Below are positions 34,902 to 45,049 of a stretch of 64,000 bases of DNA, one piece after another. Every line of letters starts with the position of its first letter. Positions within the stretch are counted from its first letter, which is position 1. Both the position numbers and the translations under genes were made by a program. The stretch is from Polyangiaceae bacterium (GTDB taxonomy: Bacteria; Myxococcota_A; Polyangia; Polyangiales; Polyangiaceae). A model generated the notes under the pieces. The model had not been told where the DNA came from. It did no database searches and worked only from the letters and a program-made list of their open reading frames with translations. The stretch lies in the NCBI GenBank assembly GCA_013214025.1, contig JABSRN010000041.1, positions 62,001 to 126,000 on the forward strand, given 5' to 3'.

Positions 34902-36727
34902 ACGCGCTCCGGGACGCAGGAATCGAAATGATTCCTTACTTGATCGCATTCGTCGTGGGCTACCTAATGCCCTGGCGCAAAGAGTGGTTCGAGCGCTTTG
35001 CAGTGGGTTCGGTTGCGGCTTTGAGTGTCGCCTTCGTGCTCGGTCTTTGGCCCGACAAAGCTGTTGAGGTCGCCGAGACACGACCGGAAGAGTGGGGCCA
35101 CCTGCTTAATCTCATCGTGTTCTTGCCGCTGATTGCGGCCATCGCGGTGGTTTTCCTGCCTCGCCAAAGCCCGAAGCTGCTCAAGCAATTCACGATGGTG
35201 GTGCTGGGCGTAGACTTCCTGGCGAGCCTGGCTCTGTTGGGCGTGCCCATGAGCGAAGGCTGGCATTTCCAGTACGTGACCGAGTGGGTCCCGAGCCTGG
35301 GCATTCGCTACCACGTCGCCATTGACGGCATCTCGGTCTGGCTCGTTCTGCTCTCGACGTTGAGCACGCCCATCGCGCTGCATGTCAGTTTCGGCTCCAT
35401 CAAGAAACGCACCAAGGAGCTGTGCTTCGCGTTTTTGATGCTGCACGGAGCTATGATGGGGGCTTTCGTCTCCCTCGATCTGTTCCTCTTCTTCGTCTTC
35501 TGGGAGCTGATGCTCGTTCCGATGATCTTGATCATCGGAATCTGGGGCGGCGTCGAGAAGATCAAGGCGTCCTACAAGTTCTTCCTCTACACAATGGCCG
35601 GCAGCATGATGATGCTCGCGGCTATCCTGTACATGGCGTGGGTCTTCCACTCTATCGAGGGCTACTGGACCTTCGACTACCTCGCGCTCAAACGCCTAGT
35701 CCTGCCCGAGGACGCTGCCTTCTGGTGCTTCGCTGGATTCGCCTTGGCGTTCCTGATCAAAGTGCCCATGTTCCCCTTCCACACGTGGCTGCCGGACGCG
35801 CATGTTCAGGCCCCGACGGGAGGCTCCATCATTCTGGCCGCTGTGCTGCTTAAATTGGGCACCTACGGTTACATCCGCTTTTGCATGGGCATGTTCGAGG
35901 GCCCGGCCTGGGAAGCGAGCGCCACTTTGGCGGGCGTTGCAGTGGCGGGCGGTATTTTCTACGGCGCGCTGTGTGCGTGGAAACAGAGCGATATTAAACG
36001 TCTCGTGGCGTACTCATCGGTCGCCCACCTGGGCTTTGTGATGCTCGGCTTGTTCTCTGGAACCCACGCGGGAGTTTCCGGCGCGATCGTGCAGATGATC
36101 AACCACGGCATCTCGACCGGAGCGCTGTTCCTTCTAGTCGGCGTTATCTACGACCGGCGCCACACCCGTCAGATTGCTGACTTCGGTGGTCTCGCCAAGG
36201 TGATGCCTGTCTACACGGCATTGTTCGTTCTGGTCACGATGGCCAGCGTCGGCGTGCCCGGTACCAACGGCTTCGTCGGTGAGTTCATGGTCATCATGGG
36301 CACGATGGTTTCCGATAGCCTAGGCCGCCACGCGACCCCCGCGGCGGTCGGCGCCTCCTTTGGCGTCATCTTGGCCGCGCTCTACATGCTGTCGATGGTT
36401 CAGCGAGTCTTCTTCGGACCGCTGAACAATCCCAAGAACGAGAAGCTCACGGATATCAACAGCCGCGAACTGGTGGCTGTGGCCCCTCTCGTCGCGCTAA
36501 TCTTCGTCTTCGGTTTATTCCCGAACATCCTGCTCAGCCGGATGAACGATTCGGTCGGCGCCACCGTGCGTCACCTCGCTGAAGGACGTATCGCTTACGA
36601 GGCGCACGCCGGCGCGACCACCGCCAAGTTGCGACCCAAGCGGGGCGGACCCTGGGAGGCGGGGCATCCGAGCCCACCACAGGTGGCTGACGTTGCCGTT
36701 GCCCTCAACGCAGGAGCCGACAAATGA
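34898..36727 (+). CDS. nuoM: NADH-quinone oxidoreductase subunit M (NuoM)
   Basis: 609 residues, antiporter-like proton-pumping subunit. HVAIDGISVWLVLLSTLSTP, FVFWELMLVPMILIIGIWGG (conserved Glu), KVPMFPFHTWLPDAHVQAPT and SSVAHLGFVMLGLFSGTHAG are family landmarks. It is about 100 residues longer than the Escherichia coli protein, mainly through an N-terminal extension with an extra helix (MIPYLIAFVVGYLMPW) and a hydrophilic C-terminal tail (AKLRPKRGGPWEAGHPSPP). Overlaps nuoL and nuoN by four bases each. Confidence 0.96.
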   Translation: MNALRDAGIEMIPYLIAFVVGYLMPWRKEWFERFAVGSVAALSVAFVLGLWPDKAVEVAETRPEEWGHLLNLIVFLPLIAAIAVVFLPRQSPKLLKQFTMVVLGVDFLASLALLGVPMSEGWHFQYVTEWVPSLGIRYHVAIDGISVWLVLLSTLSTPIALHVSFGSIKKRTKELCFAFLMLHGAMMGAFVSLDLFLFFVFWELMLVPMILIIGIWGGVEKIKASYKFFLYTMAGSMMMLAAILYMAWVFHSIEGYWTFDYLALKRLVLPEDAAFWCFAGFALAFLIKVPMFPFHTWLPDAHVQAPTGGSIILAAVLLKLGTYGYIRFCMGMFEGPAWEASATLAGVAVAGGIFYGALCAWKQSDIKRLVAYSSVAHLGFVMLGLFSGTHAGVSGAIVQMINHGISTGALFLLVGVIYDRRHTRQIADFGGLAKVMPVYTALFVLVTMASVGVPGTNGFVGEFMVIMGTMVSDSLGRHATPAAVGASFGVILAALYMLSMVQRVFFGPLNNPKNEKLTDINSRELVAVAPLVALIFVFGLFPNILLSRMNDSVGATVRHLAEGRIAYEAHAGATTAKLRPKRGGPWEAGHPSPPQVADVAVALNAGADK

Positions 36728-38271
36728 TTGATCTCTTCATCGCTCTGTCCCCGCTGCTGACCGTTGGATTCGGTGGCCTACTTTTGATGTTGGCTGAAGC
36801 CCTCGGCAAGCCGGCAAACAACACTGGCATGAGCCCCGACGGCGCAGTTGTCGTTGATGCTGGGGCGGGCCGCTCGGAAGAGCTGGGCCTTTTGGCGACG
36901 GTGATCCTGTTTTCAGGTGCCGCATCATCCATGGGCGTTTGGCTCGCGGATCCGGCGACTCTCGGCGTAGAGCTCGTGTCGCCCTGGCTGCAGGTTGACC
37001 GCTACTCGCTCTTTTTTAGCTTCATCCTGTGTATTTCGGGCGGCCTCTGCACCCTGTTGGGCGGCGGCTACCTGGAAGAGCACAAGATCGACCGCGGTGA
37101 GTTCTTCACGCTGGTGGTGTTTTCGACTGTGGGCGCTATCGCCCTTGGCTTCGCCGGTGACTTGCTCACCGTGTTCGTTGCCCTGGAGACGATGTCTCTC
37201 GGCGTCTACTGCATGATCGGCCTTCGACGCTCGAGCCCCCGCGCTGGAGAAGCCGCGCTCAAGTACTTCCTGCTTGGCAGCTTTGCGGCAGCCATCATGA
37301 TGTTTGGAGCCGCTCTGCTCTACGCCGCCACCGGTCACACGGATTTGGCGGGCATCGGAGCCTTCGTCGGTGGGCTCGGTGGGGAAGCCAGCGGAGAAAC
37401 TGCCATGGTCATCGTGGGCATGCTGCTCATGCTCATCGGTATGGCCTTCAAAATCAGCGCCGTACCTTTCCACATGTGGGCACCTGACGCCTACGAAGGC
37501 GCGCCGACTCCGACCACTAGCTTCATGGCAGCGGCCGTGAAGACTGCGGCCTTCGCGGTGCTGCTTCGGATCCTACTCATCGCCTTCGGCGACCCACGTC
37601 TCATGAGCTGGGGCGCTGGTTGGCCGCCGGTGATGGCGTGTTTGTCCGTCCTCTCGATGACCATCGCTAATGTGATCGCCGGCCGTCAGTCGTCGGTGAA
37701 GCGCATGCTTGCCTACTCCTCGATCTCTCACGCCGGCTACCTGCTCATGGGTGTCTGCGCGGCCATGCGACTCCCGGAAGAAGCCTCCGCCAGCGTGATG
37801 TTCTATCTAGCCGGTTACTGCATCTCGACCATCGGCGCTTTTGGCGCGCTGATCCTCTGCGGCAGTCGCGGCAAAGAAGCCGTCAGCTATGCCGATCTCG
37901 CGGGCATCGGACGCCGCCACCCGGCAGCGGCAGCGGCCTTCGCGCTTTTCGTTATCTCGCTGGCGGGCATGCCGCCCACGGCTGGCTTCTTCGGCAAGCT
38001 CTATGTCTTCCGAGCGACCATCGACGCGGAGCTCTATTCCTTGGCCATCATCGGTCTGCTCAACAGCATCGTTGGCGCCTACTACTACATGAAAGTATTG
38101 GTGTTCATGTACATGCGCGAGCCGATTCCGGGAGCGCCGATCGCGATTCCCATGCGCTCTTCGATGGTGGTCTCCGCGCTGATCATCGCCGCAGCCCTAG
38201 TGGTCGCCATCGGCGTACTGCCGGGGGCACTGCTCGAGATGGCGGCGGTAGCGGCCGCAGCGCTGTCTTAG
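36724..38271 (+). CDS. nuoN: NADH-quinone oxidoreductase subunit N (NuoN)
   Basis: 515 residues, the third antiporter-like subunit. TVFVALETMSLGVYCMIGLR has the key Glu, FKISAVPFHMWAPDAYEGAP the Lys and the DAYEGAP loop, and SSISHAGYLLMGVCAAM the third motif. Normal length for the family. It ends the operon; the 144 bases after it show no strong terminator. Confidence 0.96.
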   Translation: MIDLFIALSPLLTVGFGGLLLMLAEALGKPANNTGMSPDGAVVVDAGAGRSEELGLLATVILFSGAASSMGVWLADPATLGVELVSPWLQVDRYSLFFSFILCISGGLCTLLGGGYLEEHKIDRGEFFTLVVFSTVGAIALGFAGDLLTVFVALETMSLGVYCMIGLRRSSPRAGEAALKYFLLGSFAAAIMMFGAALLYAATGHTDLAGIGAFVGGLGGEASGETAMVIVGMLLMLIGMAFKISAVPFHMWAPDAYEGAPTPTTSFMAAAVKTAAFAVLLRILLIAFGDPRLMSWGAGWPPVMACLSVLSMTIANVIAGRQSSVKRMLAYSSISHAGYLLMGVCAAMRLPEEASASVMFYLAGYCISTIGAFGALILCGSRGKEAVSYADLAGIGRRHPAAAAAFALFVISLAGMPPTAGFFGKLYVFRATIDAELYSLAIIGLLNSIVGAYYYMKVLVFMYMREPIPGAPIAIPMRSSMVVSALIIAAALVVAIGVLPGALLEMAAVAAAALS

Positions 38272-38415
38272 CTGAGGCCCTCCTTGCTCGGGCGCCCCTC
38301 CTTCCTAGGTCGAGCGTCACTCCCTGGAGCCGTGAGTCAGGGGCGAGCCGTGCCCCGAGTGGGCCGTCGCGTGTCTTCAGACGAAGCCTGTTTGTTCGTC
38401 AGCCGTCTGCTGTGT

Positions 38416-38952
38416 CTATCGCTTGAGAGCGAACCGCAGGGTTTCGGTTTTTGCTTTTAGGATTGGGGGGCTAAATTTTAGCTGGAGTCGATGCGTGCTC
38501 AAGGGCACTTGAAAGCTGAACCACCCTCGAGTTTTTCCGCCCGGTGGCACAAGCTCGCCCTGCAACGCGGGCTGACACCCGGTGAGGAAAGCGGAATAGG
38601 AGCGCCCGCCCTCGGCCGTCAACTTGGCGTAGTAAGGGTTGGCGGGAAGTGCTGCGGAGCCCAGATTGCTCAGTTCCACCAGCACCCCGGTGATCACTCG
38701 GCCTTTAGGCGGAGCGTGCACTCCGGTGAGGGGACAGTCCTTCACCTCCCGGACACTCATCGAAAAATGGGCGGTACGCGCCAGCTGCCCTAGCTCATGG
38801 GGTTGCCCTGTGCCGGAAGTGCCAGACACAGGCTCCGGGCGGCCAGAAAGCGAGGTACCACTAGCGGATAAATCCCCGCCGGGGTCGCGCTTCTCTCGGA
38901 ACTGGTCGCAACCGAGAAGGGGAAGCACGAGCAGCATTCTCCACCAGGACAT
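38416..38952 (-). CDS. DUF4352-like lipoprotein
   Basis: 178 residues. A short signal with the lipobox LPLLGC (Cys 15) predicts a lipoprotein. After a Ser/Gly-rich spacer, a beta-sandwich-like domain reads HFSMSVREVKDCPLTG, VITGVLVELSNLGSAALPAN and VPPGGKTRGWFSFQVPL, the layout of DUF4352-type Ig-like domains, which are secreted and often of unknown role. A Cys pair (DCPL and TGCQP) may form a disulfide. It is convergent with the nuo operon and divergent from the next gene. Confidence 0.8.
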   Translation of the reverse strand: MSWWRMLLVLPLLGCDQFREKRDPGGDLSASGTSLSGRPEPVSGTSGTGQPHELGQLARTAHFSMSVREVKDCPLTGVHAPPKGRVITGVLVELSNLGSAALPANPYYAKLTAEGGRSYSAFLTGCQPALQGELVPPGGKTRGWFSFQVPLSTHRLQLKFSPPILKAKTETLRFALKR

Positions 38953-39040
38953 GTGTCATCTGTAGCAGGCGCCTCTCGGGCGGGCGAACATTGGGAGGTG
39001 GTGGCTGCCCGCGCGGGCGTAGGTTTGCTAAAGCGGTGAG

Positions 39041-40042
39041 ATGAGCTTATCCAGGCCGGACGCGAAAAGTGCCCAGTTGGTGAATACCCGCACCCAGCGA
39101 GCGCTGGCAGTGGGCCTGATGGCGGGCAAGCCCTGGCGTTGCATCGCCGCTATAGCCTGGTTGAGCGCCTGTGATAGCGGAGCCCCGGTGGGCGCCGATA
39201 AGTTCCCGACACCTGTCGCCTCGGTACAAGCCGTCGCTCCGAAAGAGTCGACGGCGACGGCAACCGCAGCGGCGGCTTTGGCAAAGGCCAAAGCGGCGAC
39301 CCAAGAACAGGCCCTCAAGGTTTTGAATCCCAAGGGAACGGCGTCCTACTCGGGCCCGACCGGTACTGTATCTGGCGTGGTGACCATGTCCGGGGATGCG
39401 CCGCCCACGTTGGATAAGGTATTGGCCAAGATCCCTAAGGGACGCTGCGAAGGCGCGCGCTCGATGTACGGTCGGCTGTTTCGGGAAGGCGAAGGCCGAA
39501 CGCTGGGTGACGTCCTCGTCGCTGTCACCAAGTTCAAAGGCTACATCCCGGTCAAGAGCGACACTGTTCACCTGCGGCCCGCCGACTGTGCCTATCAGAG
39601 TCGAACTATTGGCATGACCTTCGGTCAAGTGTTGTCGGTGCAAAGTGCAGGCAAGGACTCTTATATTCCTCAATTGATCGGCGTCTCCTCGCCAGCACTT
39701 CTGGTGGCGCTTCCTCGAGGTAAAGCTATCGAATTGCTCTTGCCCCGCCCGGGTAGCTTCGGCCTAATCGACAACACCCACAGTTACATCTACGCCGACG
39801 TTGTGGTGCTTCGTTATGCTACCTTTGACGTGACGGGGCTCGATGGGCGCTTTGACATTGGGGAGCTGCCGCCGGGCGAGCTGACGGTGTCGGCGTATTT
39901 GCCGGTGACCGGACAAAGTGTTCAGCAGACCGTGACGGTGAAGGCGGGAGCCAACTCGGAGATCAGTTTCAGTCTTGCCTTCGAAGAATCGAAGTGGAGG
40001 GAGCACCAAGACACCGAGGGACGGCGCTTTCGACAGCGCTGA
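39041..40042 (+). CDS. Lipoprotein with cupredoxin-like and carboxypeptidase-regulatory-like domains
   Basis: 333 residues. A long basic N-terminus precedes a hydrophobic stretch and the lipobox IAWLSAC (Cys about 45). An Ala/Lys-rich helix (ATATAAAALAKAKAATQEQ) follows, then a beta domain resembling cupredoxin-like proteins (GTVSGVVTMSGDAPPTLD, DCAYQSRTIGMTFGQVLSVQ) without a clear copper triad. The C-terminus is a carboxypeptidase regulatory-like sandwich (VTGLDGRFDIGELPPGELTV). It resembles the exported protein at 9191 in plan, suggesting a shared envelope role, but I cannot name it. The true start may be a little downstream of the first ATG. Confidence 0.8.
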   Translation: MSLSRPDAKSAQLVNTRTQRALAVGLMAGKPWRCIAAIAWLSACDSGAPVGADKFPTPVASVQAVAPKESTATATAAAALAKAKAATQEQALKVLNPKGTASYSGPTGTVSGVVTMSGDAPPTLDKVLAKIPKGRCEGARSMYGRLFREGEGRTLGDVLVAVTKFKGYIPVKSDTVHLRPADCAYQSRTIGMTFGQVLSVQSAGKDSYIPQLIGVSSPALLVALPRGKAIELLLPRPGSFGLIDNTHSYIYADVVVLRYATFDVTGLDGRFDIGELPPGELTVSAYLPVTGQSVQQTVTVKAGANSEISFSLAFEESKWREHQDTEGRRFRQR

Positions 40043-40077
40043 GTTTGACGGCGCTGAGTTTTTTACAGAGCGAAGCC

Positions 40078-41106
40078 CTAGGGCGCGGCTTCTACCGATG
40101 TGGGAGCGGCGTCGAGCCAAGTGTTGGCAGCTGCCGCTGAGTGACGCCGTTCGAGAAGCTCACTCATGAGCTGGCGCGCCAATGGGCTGAGTTCCCCCGA
40201 TGACTTGGGGAAACTGTTGAGGGCCTGGCGGAAGGCTATGGGATCCATCGTCAAGTCCTGGACGATCAACAACGCGATCCGCGCATCGAGGTCCATGGGT
40301 TTTGCGAGCAGTACCCATTGGGCTTGTTCGCGTGCGAGGGCTGTCTTCCCGAGGTCGAGTGCATACAGCGCGAGCTTCCCCGGGGAGAGCTGTTTTTGAG
40401 TGGCGAGTTTTCTTGCTCCGGCTAAATCATCGATGAGCAAGAGGGCGTTGAGAGCCCGGGGTTGGGCTCCCGGCGGGACTGAAAAGCTGGGGTTGAGTAG
40501 CGATAGATGCCGATAGGCCTCGTCCCGCCAATCAGCATCGTCCTGTTGTTGCGCGAATTCGTAGAGACTGCGCCAGGCGAGCGCGGACAGAGGTTGGCGC
40601 AGCGTCAGTGCGCGAAGCCAGCGCCCCGCGGAACATTTTCGCCCTTGTTTCGTCAATATTTTCGCGACTAACACGGTGTAACTCGCGGGGTCCGGATCGA
40701 GCCGAACGGCTTGTCTCGCAGCGCGGGATGCCGCGGTGAGGTGGTCGTGATTCAGTTCGCATTTGGCGACCTCGTACCAAAGCGGCGCGTAGCCGCGGTT
40801 GACCGCGGCAGCTGCCCGAAAGTTGGTGGTGGCCAAGTCGCGGTCGCTCTGGCAGGTCAGAGCGCCGAGGCGGCTCCACAGCTCGGGACTGCTGGAGTCG
40901 TACTGAAGGGCTGCCCGGTATTGGTCGATCGCCCCGGGAACATCCCCAATTGCTTCCAAGTAGGCGCCGCGGGAGTAAGCGCCGTAGGCTCGCGTGTCCA
41001 CGTAGCGCCCCACCTGGGTGCGCCCCTTGGCCACCCGCGTGACGGGTCCACTGCATGCCCCTGTCCCGAGCAAGAGCAATAGGGGAATCGCGTGGACCGC
41101 TCGCAT
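40078..41106 (-). CDS. TPR-repeat lipoprotein
   Basis: 342 residues from ATG 41106 (GGAG just upstream; the frame extends 15 codons further). The lipobox LLLLGTGACSG predicts outer-membrane or periplasmic anchoring. Tetratricopeptide repeats follow: YLEAIGDVPGAIDQYRAALQ, ELWSRLGALTCQSDRDLATT, YAPLWYEVAKCELNHDHLTA and more to about residue 230, the usual setting for protein-protein scaffolding. A less regular helical region completes it. Neighbours (lipoproteins and an unknown gene) give no clue to the partner. Confidence 0.85.
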   Translation of the reverse strand: MRAVHAIPLLLLLGTGACSGPVTRVAKGRTQVGRYVDTRAYGAYSRGAYLEAIGDVPGAIDQYRAALQYDSSSPELWSRLGALTCQSDRDLATTNFRAAAAVNRGYAPLWYEVAKCELNHDHLTAASRAARQAVRLDPDPASYTVLVAKILTKQGRKCSAGRWLRALTLRQPLSALAWRSLYEFAQQQDDADWRDEAYRHLSLLNPSFSVPPGAQPRALNALLLIDDLAGARKLATQKQLSPGKLALYALDLGKTALAREQAQWVLLAKPMDLDARIALLIVQDLTMDPIAFRQALNSFPKSSGELSPLARQLMSELLERRHSAAAANTWLDAAPTSVEAAP

Positions 41107-41189
41107 GATCTCCAGCTTAGCTCGACTTCGGGGGCGCACGCGAAAATCCAAAGGGAAGAGATGTGGCCGGGTGCCCGTAGAAAAAGCTG

Positions 41190-41771
41190 ATGCTCCCTAT
41201 TCGGCCGCCGTTTCTTCAGATGATGGACGATTTTGTCTCGTGCGAAAGCCGGAGGCTCTCCGCACGGGTCCGCCGGGCCGAGCGCCGCGAAGAATCTGCA
41301 CGCTTCGATAGTTGGGCGGCGGCGGCGGCAACGGATTTGGTGCTCGGACTCCGGCAGACGGCACTGGCCCGTGCCTGTGAGTTTGAAGTAGGCACGGGCC
41401 AGTGCGTGTTGGTGGGGGATCAATTACCCAACGCCATGTCGCTGACCGGCCCTTGGATTTCAAGCGTCTGCTTGAGTTTGCGCGCCTCCCGAGTGTTTCT
41501 GTACTCCTCGCGTGTGTCCGGCTGTGCGCCCTACGTGCACTTGCTGAGCCTGGTGCCGGGGCCTCCGGGGCGACACGAGCGCCTGCTCAGTTTGCCCGGC
41601 GCTCGTATTTTCCGGGGCCCGGACGATGGCCTGCGGCTCGAATTCTTGGACGCTGATCCCGACGGACGGGCGGGGGATGTCATGCCGACGGATCTGCTCG
41701 TAGTTCGTGCCTTCGCACGGCTCGTCGCAGACGACGAGAGATCCCAAAACGAGTGTCTGAGGCTGTCCTAG
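41190..41771 (+). CDS. Hypothetical protein
   Basis: 193 residues, soluble, no signal peptide. A basic N-terminal helix (RRLSARVRRAERREESARF) is followed by Ala-rich helix, two beta-rich stretches (FEVGTGQCVLVGDQLPNAMS, VSGCAPYVHLLSLVPGPP) and a tail with DGLRLEFLDADPDGRAGD. I do not recognise the family. The start could instead be the ATG at 41217 or 41220. It is divergent from the TPR lipoprotein and converges, with a 20-base gap, on the HMG-CoA reductase gene. Confidence 0.65.
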   Translation: MLPIRPPFLQMMDDFVSCESRRLSARVRRAERREESARFDSWAAAAATDLVLGLRQTALARACEFEVGTGQCVLVGDQLPNAMSLTGPWISSVCLSLRASRVFLYSSRVSGCAPYVHLLSLVPGPPGRHERLLSLPGARIFRGPDDGLRLEFLDADPDGRAGDVMPTDLLVVRAFARLVADDERSQNECLRLS

Positions 41772-41791
41772 GTTTCAGCCAACCTCGAGGT

Positions 41792-43093
<1,302 letters not shown>

Positions 43094-43166
43094 GGCGTCT
43101 TCTACCGCCTCGGCCGAGCTCGCGCTTAGCTTTCTCCCCCGAATCGGTGAAGGCGGCCTAAGTACG

Positions 43167-44066
43167 CTACTCCTCAGCGCTTTCTGTGATGCTGAGGCCA
43201 GGGGCGCCGAGCCTAAGCGCGACAGGGGTTTGTCCCAGAGTTCTCGCTGTGTCGAAGAATTCTTGGCTTGGGGCGACTCGGTCGGCGTGCAACCAGATGT
43301 CTCCGCCTCCTGCCCCGGCCGGATATATTGCGCCATGGCTGGTAAACGCCTCCCGCAAGCGTTCTAGTTCTGGCGTGACGATGGGCGCGTTCGCATCTTT
43401 TCCGAGGGCCGCGAGCTGGTCGCCCTGTTCTCGAAGAGCTGCAATCAGGGCATCCGCATCCGACTCACGAGTGGCCGTGGCGGCACGCTCGGCTGCGTGC
43501 CGTAGCGTACCGATGTGGTTTTCGTATCGATTCGGGTCAGATTGTTTCAGAGCCCTGACGGAAGCCAGCAACTTGGCGGTGGAGGCGCTGAGTCCGGCGC
43601 TGAAAAATTGAAAATAAATTTCCCCCGGCAATTGGGTGGCTTCAGGAATGCGCTGCTGGTCGCGATGCCAAGCGATAATGGTTCCGCCGATGGCGCTGCA
43701 CATGACATCAATGCCACTGCCGCCACCTTGAGCCCTGGCGTGGCCGACGAGGGCGGTACGAATAATTTCTGAGCGCTGTGCCTCGCTGATGGCAATGCCG
43801 GGCAGACGAGCCGCCAAGGATGCGACGAGGATCGCCGCGCTCGATCCGAGCCCTAGCTTTTGCGTCCCTCCCCGTAGTTCGTCCGCGTCGAACCAGGGAG
43901 CCTCATGGCCATTTAGGGAAGCGGCGACTTCAGGGGTGAGGAAGTCGGCCGGACGTGAACCATCGGCGATGACCCCGCGATCTACGGCACTCACAATGGC
44001 GGGCGCGCCTTCTAGTACAGAGTACGCGCCCGAAAGCACGACCTTGCCCGGCGCGCGTACGATCAT
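43167..44066 (-). CDS. Phosphomevalonate kinase (GHMP family)
   Basis: 299 residues. The N-terminal APGKVVLSGAYSVLEGAPAI and the P-loop-like GHMP motif KLGLGSSAAILVASLAA near residue 70 are typical of the family, and QGGGSGIDVMCSAIGGTIIA supplies the acidic substrate-site residue. The C-terminal GHMP loop is short (YPAGAGGGDIWL). Its place between diphosphomevalonate decarboxylase and HMG-CoA reductase, and the presence of a separate mevalonate kinase, argue for phosphomevalonate kinase; the GHMP motif alone would fit either step. It overlaps the decarboxylase gene by four bases. Confidence 0.85.
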   Translation of the reverse strand: MIVRAPGKVVLSGAYSVLEGAPAIVSAVDRGVIADGSRPADFLTPEVAASLNGHEAPWFDADELRGGTQKLGLGSSAAILVASLAARLPGIAISEAQRSEIIRTALVGHARAQGGGSGIDVMCSAIGGTIIAWHRDQQRIPEATQLPGEIYFQFFSAGLSASTAKLLASVRALKQSDPNRYENHIGTLRHAAERAATATRESDADALIAALREQGDQLAALGKDANAPIVTPELERLREAFTSHGAIYPAGAGGGDIWLHADRVAPSQEFFDTARTLGQTPVALRLGAPGLSITESAEE

Positions 44067-45049
44067 TTTGCCTCGCTGACTTTTGCGTCGCCAATGAGGT
44101 ACGCCGCGGGACCCGGCCGGCAGGAAATGACGTCTTGGATCTGGGCTACGCTCCGCAGCTCCCGTTCCACCACTTCTGCGTGTTCCGGCAGAGTGAGCAC
44201 CTTGACGTGGGGGCCGGCATCCATCGTGTAGTAGGCGGGGATGCCTTGATCTCTCAGGTCCTCGACCCTTTGCATGGCGGCGATGGTGACGTCTCGAAAG
44301 TATCGGATCGCCGGCTTGGCAGCGAGCATGCTGGCGTGCATCATCATGGCGCTTTCTTCCACCGCTTCGCCGAGCGCTTCGAATTGTTTTTCGAGCAGAG
44401 CCACTCGGATGCGATCGTAGACAGCCGGAGCACGGTCGAGCCAGGCTTGGTAATATGGGCTGGTCTGCGCAGTGCGGGTCATGCCCTCGGTAGAACCGAC
44501 CTTTTTTGGACCTTTTGCCGTGACTGCCACCAGCATGGCAAGCGGAAATTCATCAGGATTGAGAACCGGTTCGGCGCTGAGGGCCCGCGCATTGAGGGCG
44601 ACATAGGCGCCGAAGACAGAGCGCGCGGCTGATGCGCTGGATGCCCTCGACAGTGAGCTGATTTCTGCGCTGCTCAGGCGCAGGCCGGCAGCACTGCTGG
44701 CGGCCATTGCTAGCGCAGCGAAGCCGGATGCGCTGGAGGCGAGACCGGCTGCGGTGGGGAAGTTATTGCTGGATATCACCCGGGCGCGGCAGACCGTGTC
44801 TGCCTTGGCTCGGATGCGGTCGAGAAGCTGAGAGACTCGCAGCTTGGTCCTTCCGCTCTGCTGTTTGCCGTCGAGCTGCAATTCGTCTTCCGAGAGGGCT
44901 GGATCGAAATACACTTCGGTACGCGTGGACAGCGCGTCCAGCGTCATCGAGAGGCTGGGAACCGCCGTGAGGTTTTGCTCAACATTCGCCTTGCCCCAGT
45001 ATTTGGCGAGAGCGATATTGGAGTGGGCGATGGCAATGGCTTGACTCAT
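44063..45049 (-). CDS. mvaD: Diphosphomevalonate decarboxylase
   Basis: 328 residues from ATG 45049; the frame runs further upstream but that part is the antisense of another gene and unlike the family. It converts mevalonate 5-diphosphate to isopentenyl diphosphate with ATP. AHSNIALAKYWGKAN opens the domain, SSNNFPTAAGLASSASGFAA is the ATP-binding GHMP motif near 95, and YYTMDAGPHVKVLTL holds the catalytic Asp. The start overlaps the mevalonate kinase stop (ATGA), and its stop overlaps the phosphomevalonate kinase start, so all three are coupled. Confidence 0.95.
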   Translation of the reverse strand: MSQAIAIAHSNIALAKYWGKANVEQNLTAVPSLSMTLDALSTRTEVYFDPALSEDELQLDGKQQSGRTKLRVSQLLDRIRAKADTVCRARVISSNNFPTAAGLASSASGFAALAMAASSAAGLRLSSAEISSLSRASSASAARSVFGAYVALNARALSAEPVLNPDEFPLAMLVAVTAKGPKKVGSTEGMTRTAQTSPYYQAWLDRAPAVYDRIRVALLEKQFEALGEAVEESAMMMHASMLAAKPAIRYFRDVTIAAMQRVEDLRDQGIPAYYTMDAGPHVKVLTLPEHAEVVERELRSVAQIQDVISCRPGPAAYLIGDAKVSEAK

